Positions 17,976 to 26,014 of a stretch of 64,000 bases of DNA are shown piece after piece; positions within the stretch are counted from its first letter, which is position 1, and each line of letters begins with the position of its first letter. This DNA comes from Kerstersia similis (GTDB lineage: Bacteria; Pseudomonadota; Gammaproteobacteria; Burkholderiales; Burkholderiaceae_B): the NCBI RefSeq assembly GCF_965139615.1, contig NZ_CBCSIQ010000010.1, positions 56,768 through 120,767 of the forward strand, in the 5' to 3' direction. Position numbers and translations under genes: made by a program. Under the pieces are notes generated by a model. That model was not told the origin of the DNA. It was given only the letters and a program-made list of their open reading frames with translations, and searched no databases.

Positions 17976-18014
17976 CTGGTAATTGACTGGTAATTGATTG
18001 GCAATTGATTGGTA
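17971..18014 (+). repeat. Four tandem 11-bp repeats at the dehydratase stop codon
   Basis: Units start at 17971, 17982, 17993 and 18004, with consensus ATTGAYTGGYA. The first unit contains the TGA stop of the dehydratase. A unit is not a multiple of three bases, but changes in copy number would leave the protein unaltered because the stop precedes the array. Confidence 0.85.
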
Positions 18015-18074
18015 ATGGGCCAGCAATCAGCCGGCCTGGCTCGCTATCCTCAGGTAGCATGAAGCTGGTATCCT

Positions 18075-18142
18075 CCCCTGGGGCCCGGTGATGGGCCCTG
18101 GGGGAATTCCCCTTGATGCCTGAAGCCGCCCTGTCGGGCGGC
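18075..18142 (+). terminator. Two hairpins in front of the ytfL-like gene
   Basis: CCCCTGGGGCCC (18075-18086) pairs with GGGCCCTGGGGG (18093-18104) with two wobbles. GCCGCCC (18125-18131) pairs with GGGCGGC (18136-18142) just 14 bases before the start codon at 18157. The first may end the dehydratase transcript; the second sits where it could affect ribosome access. Confidence 0.5.
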
Positions 18143-18156
18143 GTGCCTGTGAGCCT

Positions 18157-19482
18157 ATGAGTTTTACCCAGAATCTTTTCCTCCTTATCCTTTTGATTGT
18201 TGCCAGTGCTTTTTTCTCGCTGGCGGAAATTTCCATGGCGGCGTCGCGTCGCCTGCGCTTGCAGCGCCTGGAAGAAGCCGGTGACGCCCGTGCGACTGCC
18301 GTGCTGCGTACCCAAGAGCAGCCGGGCCACTATTTCACGGTGGTGCAGATCGGCACCAATACGCTGGCCATTCTCGGCGGTATTGTCGGCGAAGCCTTGT
18401 TCAGTCCTTACCTGACGGCTTTCTTCGGCTTCTGGATGACACCGGCATGGGCCGGTTCGCTGGGCTTTCTGTTGTCATTTGCTCTGGTGACATCCTTGTT
18501 CATTCTGCTGACGGATCTGGTGCCGCGTCAGCTGGGCATGATCCTGCCGGAGCAAGTGGCTGTCCGGGTCGTGCGGCCGATGGGGTGGCTGACCATCCTG
18601 TTTCGGCCCCTGGTGCGTTTCTATGCCTGGCTGACATACCGCACCCTGCGTTTTTTCCGGGTGCCGGATCGGCGTGAAGAAGGCGTGACGACTGACGATA
18701 TCCTGGCGCTGGCCGAGGCAGGAACGCGTTCCGGCGTCCTGGCGGCGGGCGAGCAGCAGGTAATAGAAAATGTATTCGAGCTGGGCACGCGCCTGGTGCC
18801 AAGCGCCATGACGCAACGCGAACGCATTGCCTATTTCCTGATTGATGACCCGGATGAGGTGATCCGCATGCGGATTGCCGCCGAGCCTTATTCAACCTAT
18901 CCGGTATGCCGCGGCGATATCGACCATGTGGTCGGCTATGTCGATGCCAAGGATTTGTTCCAGCGGGTCTTGAACAATCAGCCCTTGCGGCTCGATGATC
19001 CCAGCCTGCTGCGCAAGGTGCTGCTGGTGCCCGATCGCCTGACGCTGGCGGAAGTGCTGGAGCAATTCCGCCAGGTGGGAGAGGACTTCGCCATGATCGT
19101 CAATGAGTACAGCCTGGTGGTGGGGCTGGTGACGCTCAATGACGTCATGAGCACGGTGATGGGCGATCTGGTGTCACCCTGGGATGAGGAGCAGATCATT
19201 CGCCGGGATGACCAGTCCTGGCTGATCGACGGCGTGACGCCCATCCAGGATGTGCAGCGCGTGCTTGGCCTGGATGAGCTGCCCGAAGAAGGGGAGTATG
19301 AAACCCTGGCCGGTTTTCTGATGGTGATGCTGCGGCGCGTGCCGCGCCGCACCGATACGATCAGCTGGGGCGGCTACCGCTTCGAGGTTATGGACGTCGA
19401 TAGCTTCCGGATTGATCAGGTGATGGTGACGCGGGTCGCCGCCGGCGCGGCTTCCTCCGGCAGTGCGGATCTGCCTGCTTAA
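18157..19482 (+). CDS. ytfL: CNNM/CorC-type membrane protein with CBS domains (YtfL/PaeA family)
   Basis: A 441-residue inner-membrane protein, close in length and sequence to E. coli YtfL. A DUF21 transmembrane domain covers about 1-170 (SAFFSLAEISMAASRR; HYFTVVQIGTNTLAILGGIVGEA). A CBS pair covers about 200-335 (VVGYVDAKDLFQRVL; FAMIVNEYSLVVGLVTLNDVM), and a CorC-HlyC domain closes the protein (GGYRFEVMDVDSFRIDQV). The family mediates cation-linked transport; PaeA in enteric bacteria is linked to polyamine (cadaverine/putrescine) efflux. Its exact substrate here is not readable. It converges on ruvA, with stop codons overlapping (19479-19482). Confidence 0.88.
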   Translation: MSFTQNLFLLILLIVASAFFSLAEISMAASRRLRLQRLEEAGDARATAVLRTQEQPGHYFTVVQIGTNTLAILGGIVGEALFSPYLTAFFGFWMTPAWAGSLGFLLSFALVTSLFILLTDLVPRQLGMILPEQVAVRVVRPMGWLTILFRPLVRFYAWLTYRTLRFFRVPDRREEGVTTDDILALAEAGTRSGVLAAGEQQVIENVFELGTRLVPSAMTQRERIAYFLIDDPDEVIRMRIAAEPYSTYPVCRGDIDHVVGYVDAKDLFQRVLNNQPLRLDDPSLLRKVLLVPDRLTLAEVLEQFRQVGEDFAMIVNEYSLVVGLVTLNDVMSTVMGDLVSPWDEEQIIRRDDQSWLIDGVTPIQDVQRVLGLDELPEEGEYETLAGFLMVMLRRVPRRTDTISWGGYRFEVMDVDSFRIDQVMVTRVAAGAASSGSADLPA

Positions 19483-20054
19483 CGCACCAGACCTTGCAGC
19501 GCCAGTTTGATGCCGGCGGAGACATCGACGTCGGCAGGAAGCTTCTTGAGCGCAGCCAGGGACTCGCGCTCGGAGTAGCCCAGCGCCAGCAGGGCATTGA
19601 GAATGTCGGATTGGCTGCTGGGGGCAGCGCTGCCCTGCACATGGCCCAGGTCGGCGCCCAGCTTGCCTTTCAGTTCCAGCAGCAGGCGTTCGGCGGTTTT
19701 CTTGCCGATGCCGGGCACCCGCGTCAGGCGCGCGCTTTCCTGCAGCGTGACGGCTTGCGACAATTCTTCCACGCTCATGCCGGACAGTATCCCCAGGGCC
19801 GTGCGGGCCCCGATGCCGGTGACCTTGACGAGCTGCCGGAAGGTGGTGCGCTCGGCTGGCGTGCCGAAACCGAACAGGACATGCGCATCTTCGCGGATGC
19901 TCAGATGGGTGTAGAGCGTGACTTTGGCGCCTACGTCCGGCAGGTTGTAGAGCGTGCTCATGGGCACGTCGATGTCGTAGCCTACGCCGCCGGTATCGAC
20001 GCAGATCGTGGGCGGGGATTTTTCCAGCAGGGTGCCGGTGATGCGGCCAATCAT
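19479..20054 (-). CDS. ruvA: Holliday junction DNA helicase subunit RuvA
   Basis: A 191-residue DNA-binding subunit. The N-terminal OB domain starts MIGRITGTLLEKSP. Two helix-hairpin-helix motifs follow (VKVTGIGARTALGILS; VPGIGKKTAERLLLELK), then a flexible linker and a C-terminal domain that contacts RuvB. It holds the four-way junction in square form for RuvB and RuvC. It is the last gene of the leftward ubiH-dusB-fis-purH-ruvC-ruvA series, 125 bases after ruvC. Its stop overlaps the convergent ytfL-like gene by 4 bases. Confidence 0.97.
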   Translation of the reverse strand: MIGRITGTLLEKSPPTICVDTGGVGYDIDVPMSTLYNLPDVGAKVTLYTHLSIREDAHVLFGFGTPAERTTFRQLVKVTGIGARTALGILSGMSVEELSQAVTLQESARLTRVPGIGKKTAERLLLELKGKLGADLGHVQGSAAPSSQSDILNALLALGYSERESLAALKKLPADVDVSAGIKLALQGLVR

Positions 20055-20179
20055 GGCAGGTCGTCCTCAGGTGAATGCGCGTATGCCGTCATGGGCTGCA
20101 AAACGCAGCAGCCAGGGACGGGAATGCGGGGATCATATACGAACGGGACGGCGACGGCACGGCCGTCGGCCTGCGTGAT

Positions 20180-20728
20180 TCAGCGCAAGCGGCCGTTGCG
20201 GTAGGCCGGCCGGAACTGGCGTGCCGCCAGCGCATGGCCCTGGGCGTCCAGCTGATCCTGCATGGCGCCTATGTGCGCATGGCAGATGGCGCAGGCCAGC
20301 GCATCGGCAGAGTCGGGCGCCGGGTTGCCATCCAGGGCCAGCAGATGCCGCACCATGTGCTGCACCTGCTCCTTGGCGGCGCGGCCCGTGCCGACCACGG
20401 ATTTCTTGATCTGCAGGGCCGTATATTCGTGCACGCTCAAGGCGCTGTCCGCCAGCGCGCACAAGGCGGCGCCGCGGGCCTGGCCCAGCAGCAGCGTAGA
20501 TGACGGATTGGTATTGAGAAAAACGATTTCCAGCGCAGCGACATCCGGGCGGGTGTCGCGCGCCACCTCGCGCAGATTGTCGAGGATGACGCGCAGGCGT
20601 TCGGACAGCGGCAGCGTCGTGGGAACCACGATGGTGCCGCTGGCCACATAGGCCAGCCGCGGCCCGGCGACGTCGATGACGCCAAAGCCGGTACGCCGCA
20701 GGCCAGGGTCCACGCCCAGGATGCGCAT
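20180..20728 (-). CDS. ruvC: Holliday junction resolvase RuvC
   Basis: A 182-residue endonuclease with an RNase H fold. Acidic residues are in place: Asp7 in GVDPGLRRTG, Glu in LEIVFLNTNPSS, and the pair in DSADALACAICH. It cuts Holliday junctions symmetrically with RuvAB. It starts 6 bases after the purH stop, so the two are probably co-transcribed and coupled. Confidence 0.97.
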   Translation of the reverse strand: MRILGVDPGLRRTGFGVIDVAGPRLAYVASGTIVVPTTLPLSERLRVILDNLREVARDTRPDVAALEIVFLNTNPSSTLLLGQARGAALCALADSALSVHEYTALQIKKSVVGTGRAAKEQVQHMVRHLLALDGNPAPDSADALACAICHAHIGAMQDQLDAQGHALAARQFRPAYRNGRLR

Positions 20729-20734
20729 GGCGTC

Positions 20735-22327
20735 TTAGTGGCGGAAGTGGCGGATGCCGGTGAACACCATGGCGATACCGCGTTCGTCGGCGGCGGCGAT
20801 GACCTCATCGTCGCGCACGCTGCCGCCCGGCTGGATCACGCAGCTGGCGCCCGCGTCCACGACGACATCCAGGCCGTCACGGAACGGGAAGAACGCGTCG
20901 GAGGCCACGGCCGAACCTTGGATGCTCAGGCCGGCATTTTCCGCCTTGATGGAGGCGATGCGGGCCGAATCCACGCGGCTCATCTGGCCTGCGCCCACAC
21001 CCACGGTGGCGCCATTGGCGACGAACACGATGGCGTTGGATTTCACGTACTTGGCCACGTTCCAGGCGAACATCAGGTCGCGCAGCTGTTCCTCGGTAGG
21101 GGCCAGCTTGGTGACGACCTTGAGATTGTCGCGCGTTAGCACGTGGTTGTCCGGGCTTTGCAGCAGCCAGCCGCCGCCCACGCGTTTGACGTCGAAATCG
21201 TTCTGGCCGGCGCCCAGCGGCACCTGCAGCACGCGCACATTCTTCTTGGCGGCGAAGATTGCCAGCGCGGCGCCGTCATATTCCGGTGCCAGCACGACTT
21301 CCACGAACTGTCCGCTGACGGCTTCTGCCGTCGCGGCATCTACCGGCCGGTTGAAGGCAATGATGCCGCCAAAGGCGGAGGTCGGGTCGGTGCGCAAGGC
21401 GCCCTGGTAGGCGGCCAAGGTGTTGGCGCCCAGCGCAACGCCGCAGGGGTTGGCGTGCTTGACGATGACGCAGGCCGTGCCGTCGAAGCTGCGGACGGCT
21501 TCCCAGGCGGCATCGGCGTCGGCGATGTTGTTGTAGGACAGTTCCTTGCCTTGCAGCTGGCGATAGTTGCCCAGCAGGCCGGCCGGGCGGACCGGATCGA
21601 CGTAGAAGGCGGCATCCTGGTGGGGGTTCTCGCCATAGCGCAGGGTTTGCTCGCGGCGAACCTGCAGCGTCAGGGTACGGGGCCAGGCCTCGCGTGCCGG
21701 GGCAGCGTCCTGGGCCGGTGCGGCTTCTGCCAGGCTGCTCAGGTAGGCAGCGATGGCGCCGTCGTAGGCGGCGGTGTGGGCATAGACCTTGCCGGCCAGT
21801 TCCAGGCGCAGCGCGTAGGACGGGGTGCCTGCCGGGCTGTCGATGCCTTCCAGCACACGGCCGTAGTCGGCCGGGTCGATCACGACTGTCACGCCACCGG
21901 CTTCCGTGCCGTGGTTCTTGGCTGCTGCGCGCAGCATGGCCGGGCCGCCGATGTCGATGTTTTCGACGGCATCTGCGAAGGTGCAGCCAGGTTTGGCGAC
22001 GGTCTCGCGGAAGGGGTAGAGGTTCACCACCAGCAGGTCGATGCGCTCGATGCCGTGTTCTTCAATGGTGCTCAGGTGTTCTGCGTTGTCGCGGCGTGCC
22101 AGCAGCCCGCCGTGGATTTTCGGGTGCAGCGTCTTGACGCGGCCATCCAGGATTTCCGGGCTGCCGGTATGCTGGGCCACTTCGGTCACGGCCAGGCCGG
22201 CTTCGGCCAGCAGCTTGGCGGTGCCGCCAGTGGAGAGCAGCTTGATGCCGCGCGCGGACAGGGCACGGGCGAAATCGACGATACCGGCTTTGTCGGAGAC
22301 GGAGAGCAGGGCGGTTTGGATTTTCAT
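20735..22327 (-). CDS. purH: Bifunctional AICAR formyltransferase / IMP cyclohydrolase
   Basis: A 530-residue enzyme of the last two steps of purine synthesis. The N-terminal MGS-like cyclohydrolase domain (about 1-200) has LLSTGGTAKLL and GRVKTLHPKIHGG. The transformylase domain shows ENPHQDAAFY, KELSYNNIADADAAW and VKHANPCGVA, whose Lys-His are catalytic. It makes FAICAR with 10-formyl-THF and closes the ring to IMP. It lies between fis and ruvC in one direction. Confidence 0.97.
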   Translation of the reverse strand: MKIQTALLSVSDKAGIVDFARALSARGIKLLSTGGTAKLLAEAGLAVTEVAQHTGSPEILDGRVKTLHPKIHGGLLARRDNAEHLSTIEEHGIERIDLLVVNLYPFRETVAKPGCTFADAVENIDIGGPAMLRAAAKNHGTEAGGVTVVIDPADYGRVLEGIDSPAGTPSYALRLELAGKVYAHTAAYDGAIAAYLSSLAEAAPAQDAAPAREAWPRTLTLQVRREQTLRYGENPHQDAAFYVDPVRPAGLLGNYRQLQGKELSYNNIADADAAWEAVRSFDGTACVIVKHANPCGVALGANTLAAYQGALRTDPTSAFGGIIAFNRPVDAATAEAVSGQFVEVVLAPEYDGAALAIFAAKKNVRVLQVPLGAGQNDFDVKRVGGGWLLQSPDNHVLTRDNLKVVTKLAPTEEQLRDLMFAWNVAKYVKSNAIVFVANGATVGVGAGQMSRVDSARIASIKAENAGLSIQGSAVASDAFFPFRDGLDVVVDAGASCVIQPGGSVRDDEVIAAADERGIAMVFTGIRHFRH

Positions 22328-22362
22328 GGTCGGAATGAAAAGTAGGGGAATTCGGGGCCCGT

Positions 22363-22605
22363 TCAGTTCGGGATCAGGCTGTGGGCCTGCAGCTTCTTGC
22401 GCAAGGTGTTGCGGGTGATGCCCAGCATTTCAGATGCCCGCGACTGATTGCCGCCGGCCTGCTTCATGACGACCTCGAGCACAGGCCGCTCGACGGCGGT
22501 CATCACCATGTTCCACATGTTCTGGGGGGCATCCCCCTCCAGGTCGGCGAAGTAGCGCTCCAGGCTGGTGCGCACACATTCTTCGAGGACATCTTGCTTG
22601 CTCAT
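22363..22605 (-). CDS. fis: Fis-family nucleoid-associated DNA-binding protein
   Basis: An 80-residue protein with the C-terminal Fis helix-turn-helix (GGNQSRASEMLGITRNTLRK). It is shorter than enterobacterial Fis (98), as usual in betaproteobacteria. It bends DNA and tunes growth-phase transcription. It follows dusB with a 27-base gap, conserving the well-known dusB-fis operon. Confidence 0.95.
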   Translation of the reverse strand: MSKQDVLEECVRTSLERYFADLEGDAPQNMWNMVMTAVERPVLEVVMKQAGGNQSRASEMLGITRNTLRKKLQAHSLIPN

Positions 22606-22632
22606 GTTCAGGATAAAAGAGTGATGGCCGCG

Positions 22633-23658
22633 TCAGGCGGCCAGGGGGCTAGTGGCGATAACGGGGGCGTGCGGATCGCAAGTGCGCATGTTCTGGTCGA
22701 ACCAGTCGGCGACGGCGCGCCATTGTGCGCGGGTATCGTCGAGACGGTTCATCACGGCGCAGAATGCCTGCGCGCCGGGCAGGCCGGCCAGATACCAGCC
22801 GATGTGCTTGCGGGCGGTGCGCACGCCAGTGTGCTCGCCATAAAAACGGTAGTGGTCGTCCAGGTGTTCCAGCAGCAATTCGCGCATGGCCTGCCAACTC
22901 GGGGGCGGCAGTTGCTCGCCGGTGCGCAGGTAATGGTCGATGTTGCGGAACAGCCAGGGACGGCCCTGGGCCGCGCGGCCTATCATGACCGCGTCGGCGC
23001 CAGTGTAATCCAGGACATGCCTGGCTTTTTCCGGACTGTCGATGTCGCCGTTGGCGATAAGGGGAATGCGGATTTCCGCGCGGACGTCGCGGATCGTGTC
23101 GTACTCGGCCTCTCCGGTATAGAGATCGGCGCGGGTGCGGCCATGCAGGGTCAGTGCCGCAATGCCAGTGTCTTCGGCCAGGCGGGCGATGCGCAATGCA
23201 TTGCGATTGTCGCGATCCCAGCCGGTGCGGGTCTTGAGCGTTACGGGCACGCCCAGCGGCTCACAGGCCTGCACCACGCTTTCCAGGATGCGCGCGACCA
23301 GCGCTTCGTCGCGCAGCAGGGCGGAGCCGGAGGCGGCATTGCAGACTTTCTTGACCGGGCAACCCATGTTGATGTCGATGATGCGGGCGCCTTTGCCCAC
23401 ATTGAATATGGCGGCCTCGGCCATCATGGCGGGATCGGCGCCGGCAATCTGTACGGCCACCGGCGCAATCTCGCCGTCGTGGTCCAGCCGGCGCGAGGTC
23501 TTGACGCTTTCCCACAGGCGCGGGTTGCTGGCGGCCATTTCCGACACGGCATAGCCTGCCCCCAGCTTTTTGCAAAGCTGGCGGAAGGGACGATCCGTTA
23601 CGCCCGCCATCGGGGCGACGAAAACATTGTTGGGGAGGGACCAGGGGCCGATGCGCAT
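22633..23658 (-). CDS. dusB: tRNA-dihydrouridine synthase B
   Basis: A 341-residue FMN enzyme that reduces uridine in the D-loop of tRNA. The TIM barrel begins FVAPMAGVTDRPFRQL. The catalytic cysteine lies in DINMGCPVKKVCN, FMN-binding segments are NGDIDSPEKA and VMIGRAAQG, and the C-terminal helical domain recognises tRNA (HIGWYL). It is directly followed by fis. Start ATG 23658 gives MRIGPWSL, the usual family start. Confidence 0.95.
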   Translation of the reverse strand: MRIGPWSLPNNVFVAPMAGVTDRPFRQLCKKLGAGYAVSEMAASNPRLWESVKTSRRLDHDGEIAPVAVQIAGADPAMMAEAAIFNVGKGARIIDINMGCPVKKVCNAASGSALLRDEALVARILESVVQACEPLGVPVTLKTRTGWDRDNRNALRIARLAEDTGIAALTLHGRTRADLYTGEAEYDTIRDVRAEIRIPLIANGDIDSPEKARHVLDYTGADAVMIGRAAQGRPWLFRNIDHYLRTGEQLPPPSWQAMRELLLEHLDDHYRFYGEHTGVRTARKHIGWYLAGLPGAQAFCAVMNRLDDTRAQWRAVADWFDQNMRTCDPHAPVIATSPLAA

Positions 23659-23751
23659 AAGGAGGGATTTTAACCATGCCGGAGCGTGGTGGGGGGGGCG
23701 AGCCCGGATGTGTGCATCCGGCCCGGCTTTGTCGCGCCTGGAGAATACGTC

Positions 23752-24900
23752 TCAGGCGCGCAGACCTTGCAGCAAATGGCGTGCCAAAGGGGTGCGCAGT
23801 GCCGGCAGCAGATCCAGCGCCAGCAAGCCGGCGCCGCAGGCATGCTCCACGACGGCGGTCTGGGTGGAAAAGATGCGCGGCAGCAGGCCGGTCAGGCGAA
23901 TCGTCAGATCCCGGTCATGCTCGCGTGCAGTTTCATATTCCTGCAGGACGCTATCCAGGCTAAGCGGGTGCGCCTGCAACCAGGGCGCCAGGCTGTGCGC
24001 TAGCCGCGCGGCATCTCTCAGGCCAAGGTTCAGGCCTTGTCCGGCCACCGGATGCAGCGTCTGGGCCGCGTTGCCGATGGCGATGGCACGGCCGTTGCGC
24101 AATTGGGGCGCGTGCGCCGGGGCCAGCGGGAAGCTGCGGCGGCTGCCCATGACTTCCAGGCGTCCCAGCCGGGTGCCGAAGTGGCGTGTCAGCTCGCCAG
24201 AAAAATGTTCATCGTCCAGATGGACGAGGCGTTGGGCTTCAGCGGCGGGCAGGCACCAGACGACGGCATGCACGGCCGGCCCTGCCGGATGCGGCAGCAA
24301 GGCCAGCGGGCCGGAGCGGGTGAAGCGCTCCCAGGCCCAGCCCAGGCGTGGCAGGGTTGCGCGCGCCAGGGTCAGGATGGCGTGCTGTTCGGCCGGGGCG
24401 GCTGCAGCATGTTCAGGCAAACCGTCGGCGCGCACCGCCAGCGCCGCCTGGTAGCGCTGGTCGCCCTGTTGAATGGTGATGCTGTCCTGGTCCTGGGGGC
24501 CCAGATGGGCGGACGGGCCATGGCGCACGGTGACGCGGCTGTGGTCGAGCGCCTGGGACAGGCTGGCATGCAGGTCGGTGTAGGTCAGGACGCTGCCCAG
24601 CCGCGGCACATGCAGCTCGCTGGCCTGGATCAGGGTGCGTCCCAGACGGCCTTTTTGCGAGACATGAACCGTATGAATGTCCGCGGCGTTGGCAGGCCAG
24701 GCGTTCAGTGGTTCGAGCAGTACGCGGCTGCCATGGTTGAGGGCCAGCGTGCGCGGGTCGGGCGTGTTGGGAGGAACGCCTGCGGCCGGGCGGTCATTGG
24801 CGAGCAACAGGATGCGCTCAGGCCGCGCGGTGTGCTGCGCCAGCAGCAGGGCCAGGGCAATACCGACCGGGCCGGCGCCCAGGATGGCGACGTCATACAT
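23752..24900 (-). CDS. FAD-dependent monooxygenase of the UbiH/VisC family
   Basis: A 382-residue flavoprotein of ubiquinone-type ring hydroxylases. The FAD-binding GAGPVG motif opens the protein. The segment GRAIAIGNAAQTLHPVAGQGLNLGLRDA is shown by its core GNAAQTLHPVAGQG, which binds FAD. The family hydroxylates ubiquinone precursors (UbiH at C6; UbiI, UbiF close relatives), and assignment to one position is not possible by eye. It heads the leftward series that continues into dusB; 93 bases separate them. Confidence 0.85.
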   Translation of the reverse strand: MYDVAILGAGPVGIALALLLAQHTARPERILLLANDRPAAGVPPNTPDPRTLALNHGSRVLLEPLNAWPANAADIHTVHVSQKGRLGRTLIQASELHVPRLGSVLTYTDLHASLSQALDHSRVTVRHGPSAHLGPQDQDSITIQQGDQRYQAALAVRADGLPEHAAAAPAEQHAILTLARATLPRLGWAWERFTRSGPLALLPHPAGPAVHAVVWCLPAAEAQRLVHLDDEHFSGELTRHFGTRLGRLEVMGSRRSFPLAPAHAPQLRNGRAIAIGNAAQTLHPVAGQGLNLGLRDAARLAHSLAPWLQAHPLSLDSVLQEYETAREHDRDLTIRLTGLLPRIFSTQTAVVEHACGAGLLALDLLPALRTPLARHLLQGLRA

Positions 24901-25525
24901 AGGATTCTTCTCCTGCCTGGACCCGGAACACTGCCACGGCTCAGGCTGGACGCCGCTTGGCCCGGATTCTGATCATGCTCCCGCCAGCGCCTGCCACTAG
25001 GACGGGGGCGGGTCGGGCAGGCATGGCGCGCAGCGCGATACTGCACGATTTGCCTCGGATGCGCGCCTGATGATGGCAACACGCACCCACAATACAGGGA
25101 GTGTAGCCCGGCCAGCCCGGAAAGAACAGAAAATAGCCGGTTAAGACCTTGTTTTTAAATAACAAAAATGCTATGCTCTTATTCCTTTCCACAACGAGGG
25201 GCATTTGTGTCCACTGATCCAGGCGAAAGTAGCCGATCCGACACCTTGCTTCCGGCCTGAACAGCTCCAGGTTTTCGCCTGCCTGCTGGCCAGTCCGGCA
25301 GGTAGCGCGTCCAATGACGAATAGAGCGTTTTTTCACGAATAGAGCGTAGTTCCGCTCGTCTCGTCGATTTCCCCCCCATCCTTGGCGGGAATCCGATGG
25401 CCGTTCCGACGGTTGTCTCGCGCTTTCTGTGTGTCCGATCCCAGTACCGGCTGACGCTGCGGCGTCAGCCGGCTATCGAACCGCGCCGGCCGTTGACGCG
25501 TCCGGCACCCTAATGGGAGACTGCC
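24901..25525 (+). promoter_or_regulatory. 625-base intergenic region with a long structured leader
   Basis: A sigma-70-like promoter TTGTTT (25149-25154), 17 bases, TATGCT (25172-25177) faces the small gene at 25526, giving a leader of about 340 nt. The leader holds a 13-bp direct repeat ACGAATAGAGCGT (25317-25329 and 25336-25348) and an 11-bp stem CCGGCTGACGC (25447-25457) with 25462-25472. No known riboswitch class is recognised. The left part (24901-25140) should contain the promoter of the ubiH-like gene, which I cannot place. Confidence 0.55.
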
Positions 25526-25855
25526 ATGCGAATTTTTGATCTCTACCTGCGTCGCGCCGGCCTGGCCGGAGCTGCCACCCGTACCCAACATCGTTCGGTC
25601 CAGCGCCTGATGCTCGATTGCGATGCCACGCGTCTGGGCGACCTGCGGCGCCAGATTTGTCTGGATCTGCGTGATGCCGGACTGGAAGTGTCTTCGTTGC
25701 GTGTCGGGCCGGGGATAGTGGATGGCAGCGTGCACGCCTACCTGGATGTCGATTGTCCGCCGGAGCGCCGTGCGGCGATGATGTGTCAGGTGCGTCGCTT
25801 GCGCGAGCATCCCGGCGTGCGCCGGTTGGATGTGGATGCGGGTGTGCCGGCCTGA
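25526..25855 (+). CDS. Small ACT-like domain protein (resembles MgtC C-terminal domain)
   Basis: A 109-residue soluble protein, no signal peptide or membrane segment. From about residue 28 it has an alternating beta-alpha pattern like the ACT-like C-terminal domain of MgtC/SapB proteins (LRRQICLDLRDAGLEVSSLRV…GVRRLDVDA). That similarity is a fold-level impression only. ATG 25526 has TGGGAGA upstream. A strong terminator follows and a long leader precedes, so it is a single-gene transcript. Possible roles include a regulatory partner of a membrane transporter; the function is unknown. Confidence 0.6.
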   Translation: MRIFDLYLRRAGLAGAATRTQHRSVQRLMLDCDATRLGDLRRQICLDLRDAGLEVSSLRVGPGIVDGSVHAYLDVDCPPERRAAMMCQVRRLREHPGVRRLDVDAGVPA

Positions 25856-25904
25856 CGACCGGCCCAGGAAGTGGGCTGCCAGGCGCAGCCGGTGCATGAA
25901 TGAG

Positions 25905-25938
25905 CCCGTGGCTTGCAAGCGCAGCCACGGGTTTTTTT
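25905..25938 (+). terminator. Intrinsic terminator after the small ACT-like gene
   Basis: CCCGTGGCT (25905-25913) pairs with AGCCACGGG (25923-25931), followed by seven T (25932-25938). Confidence 0.92.
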
Positions 25939-26014
25939 GTTGTGTGCGGGGTGGTAGAGAGGGGCGAAGCCGAATGTTACGGAACCTGGGCGCTACGCCG
26001 TTATCATAATCAGC

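Noticed and set aside
17971..18014. Tandem repeats as CRISPR or replication iterons
   Set aside because: Units are contiguous without spacers, and no replication gene or AT-rich unwinding region is near.
25317..25348. Direct repeat as CRISPR remnant
   Set aside because: Only two 13-bp copies with a 6-bp spacer; no array and no cas genes.
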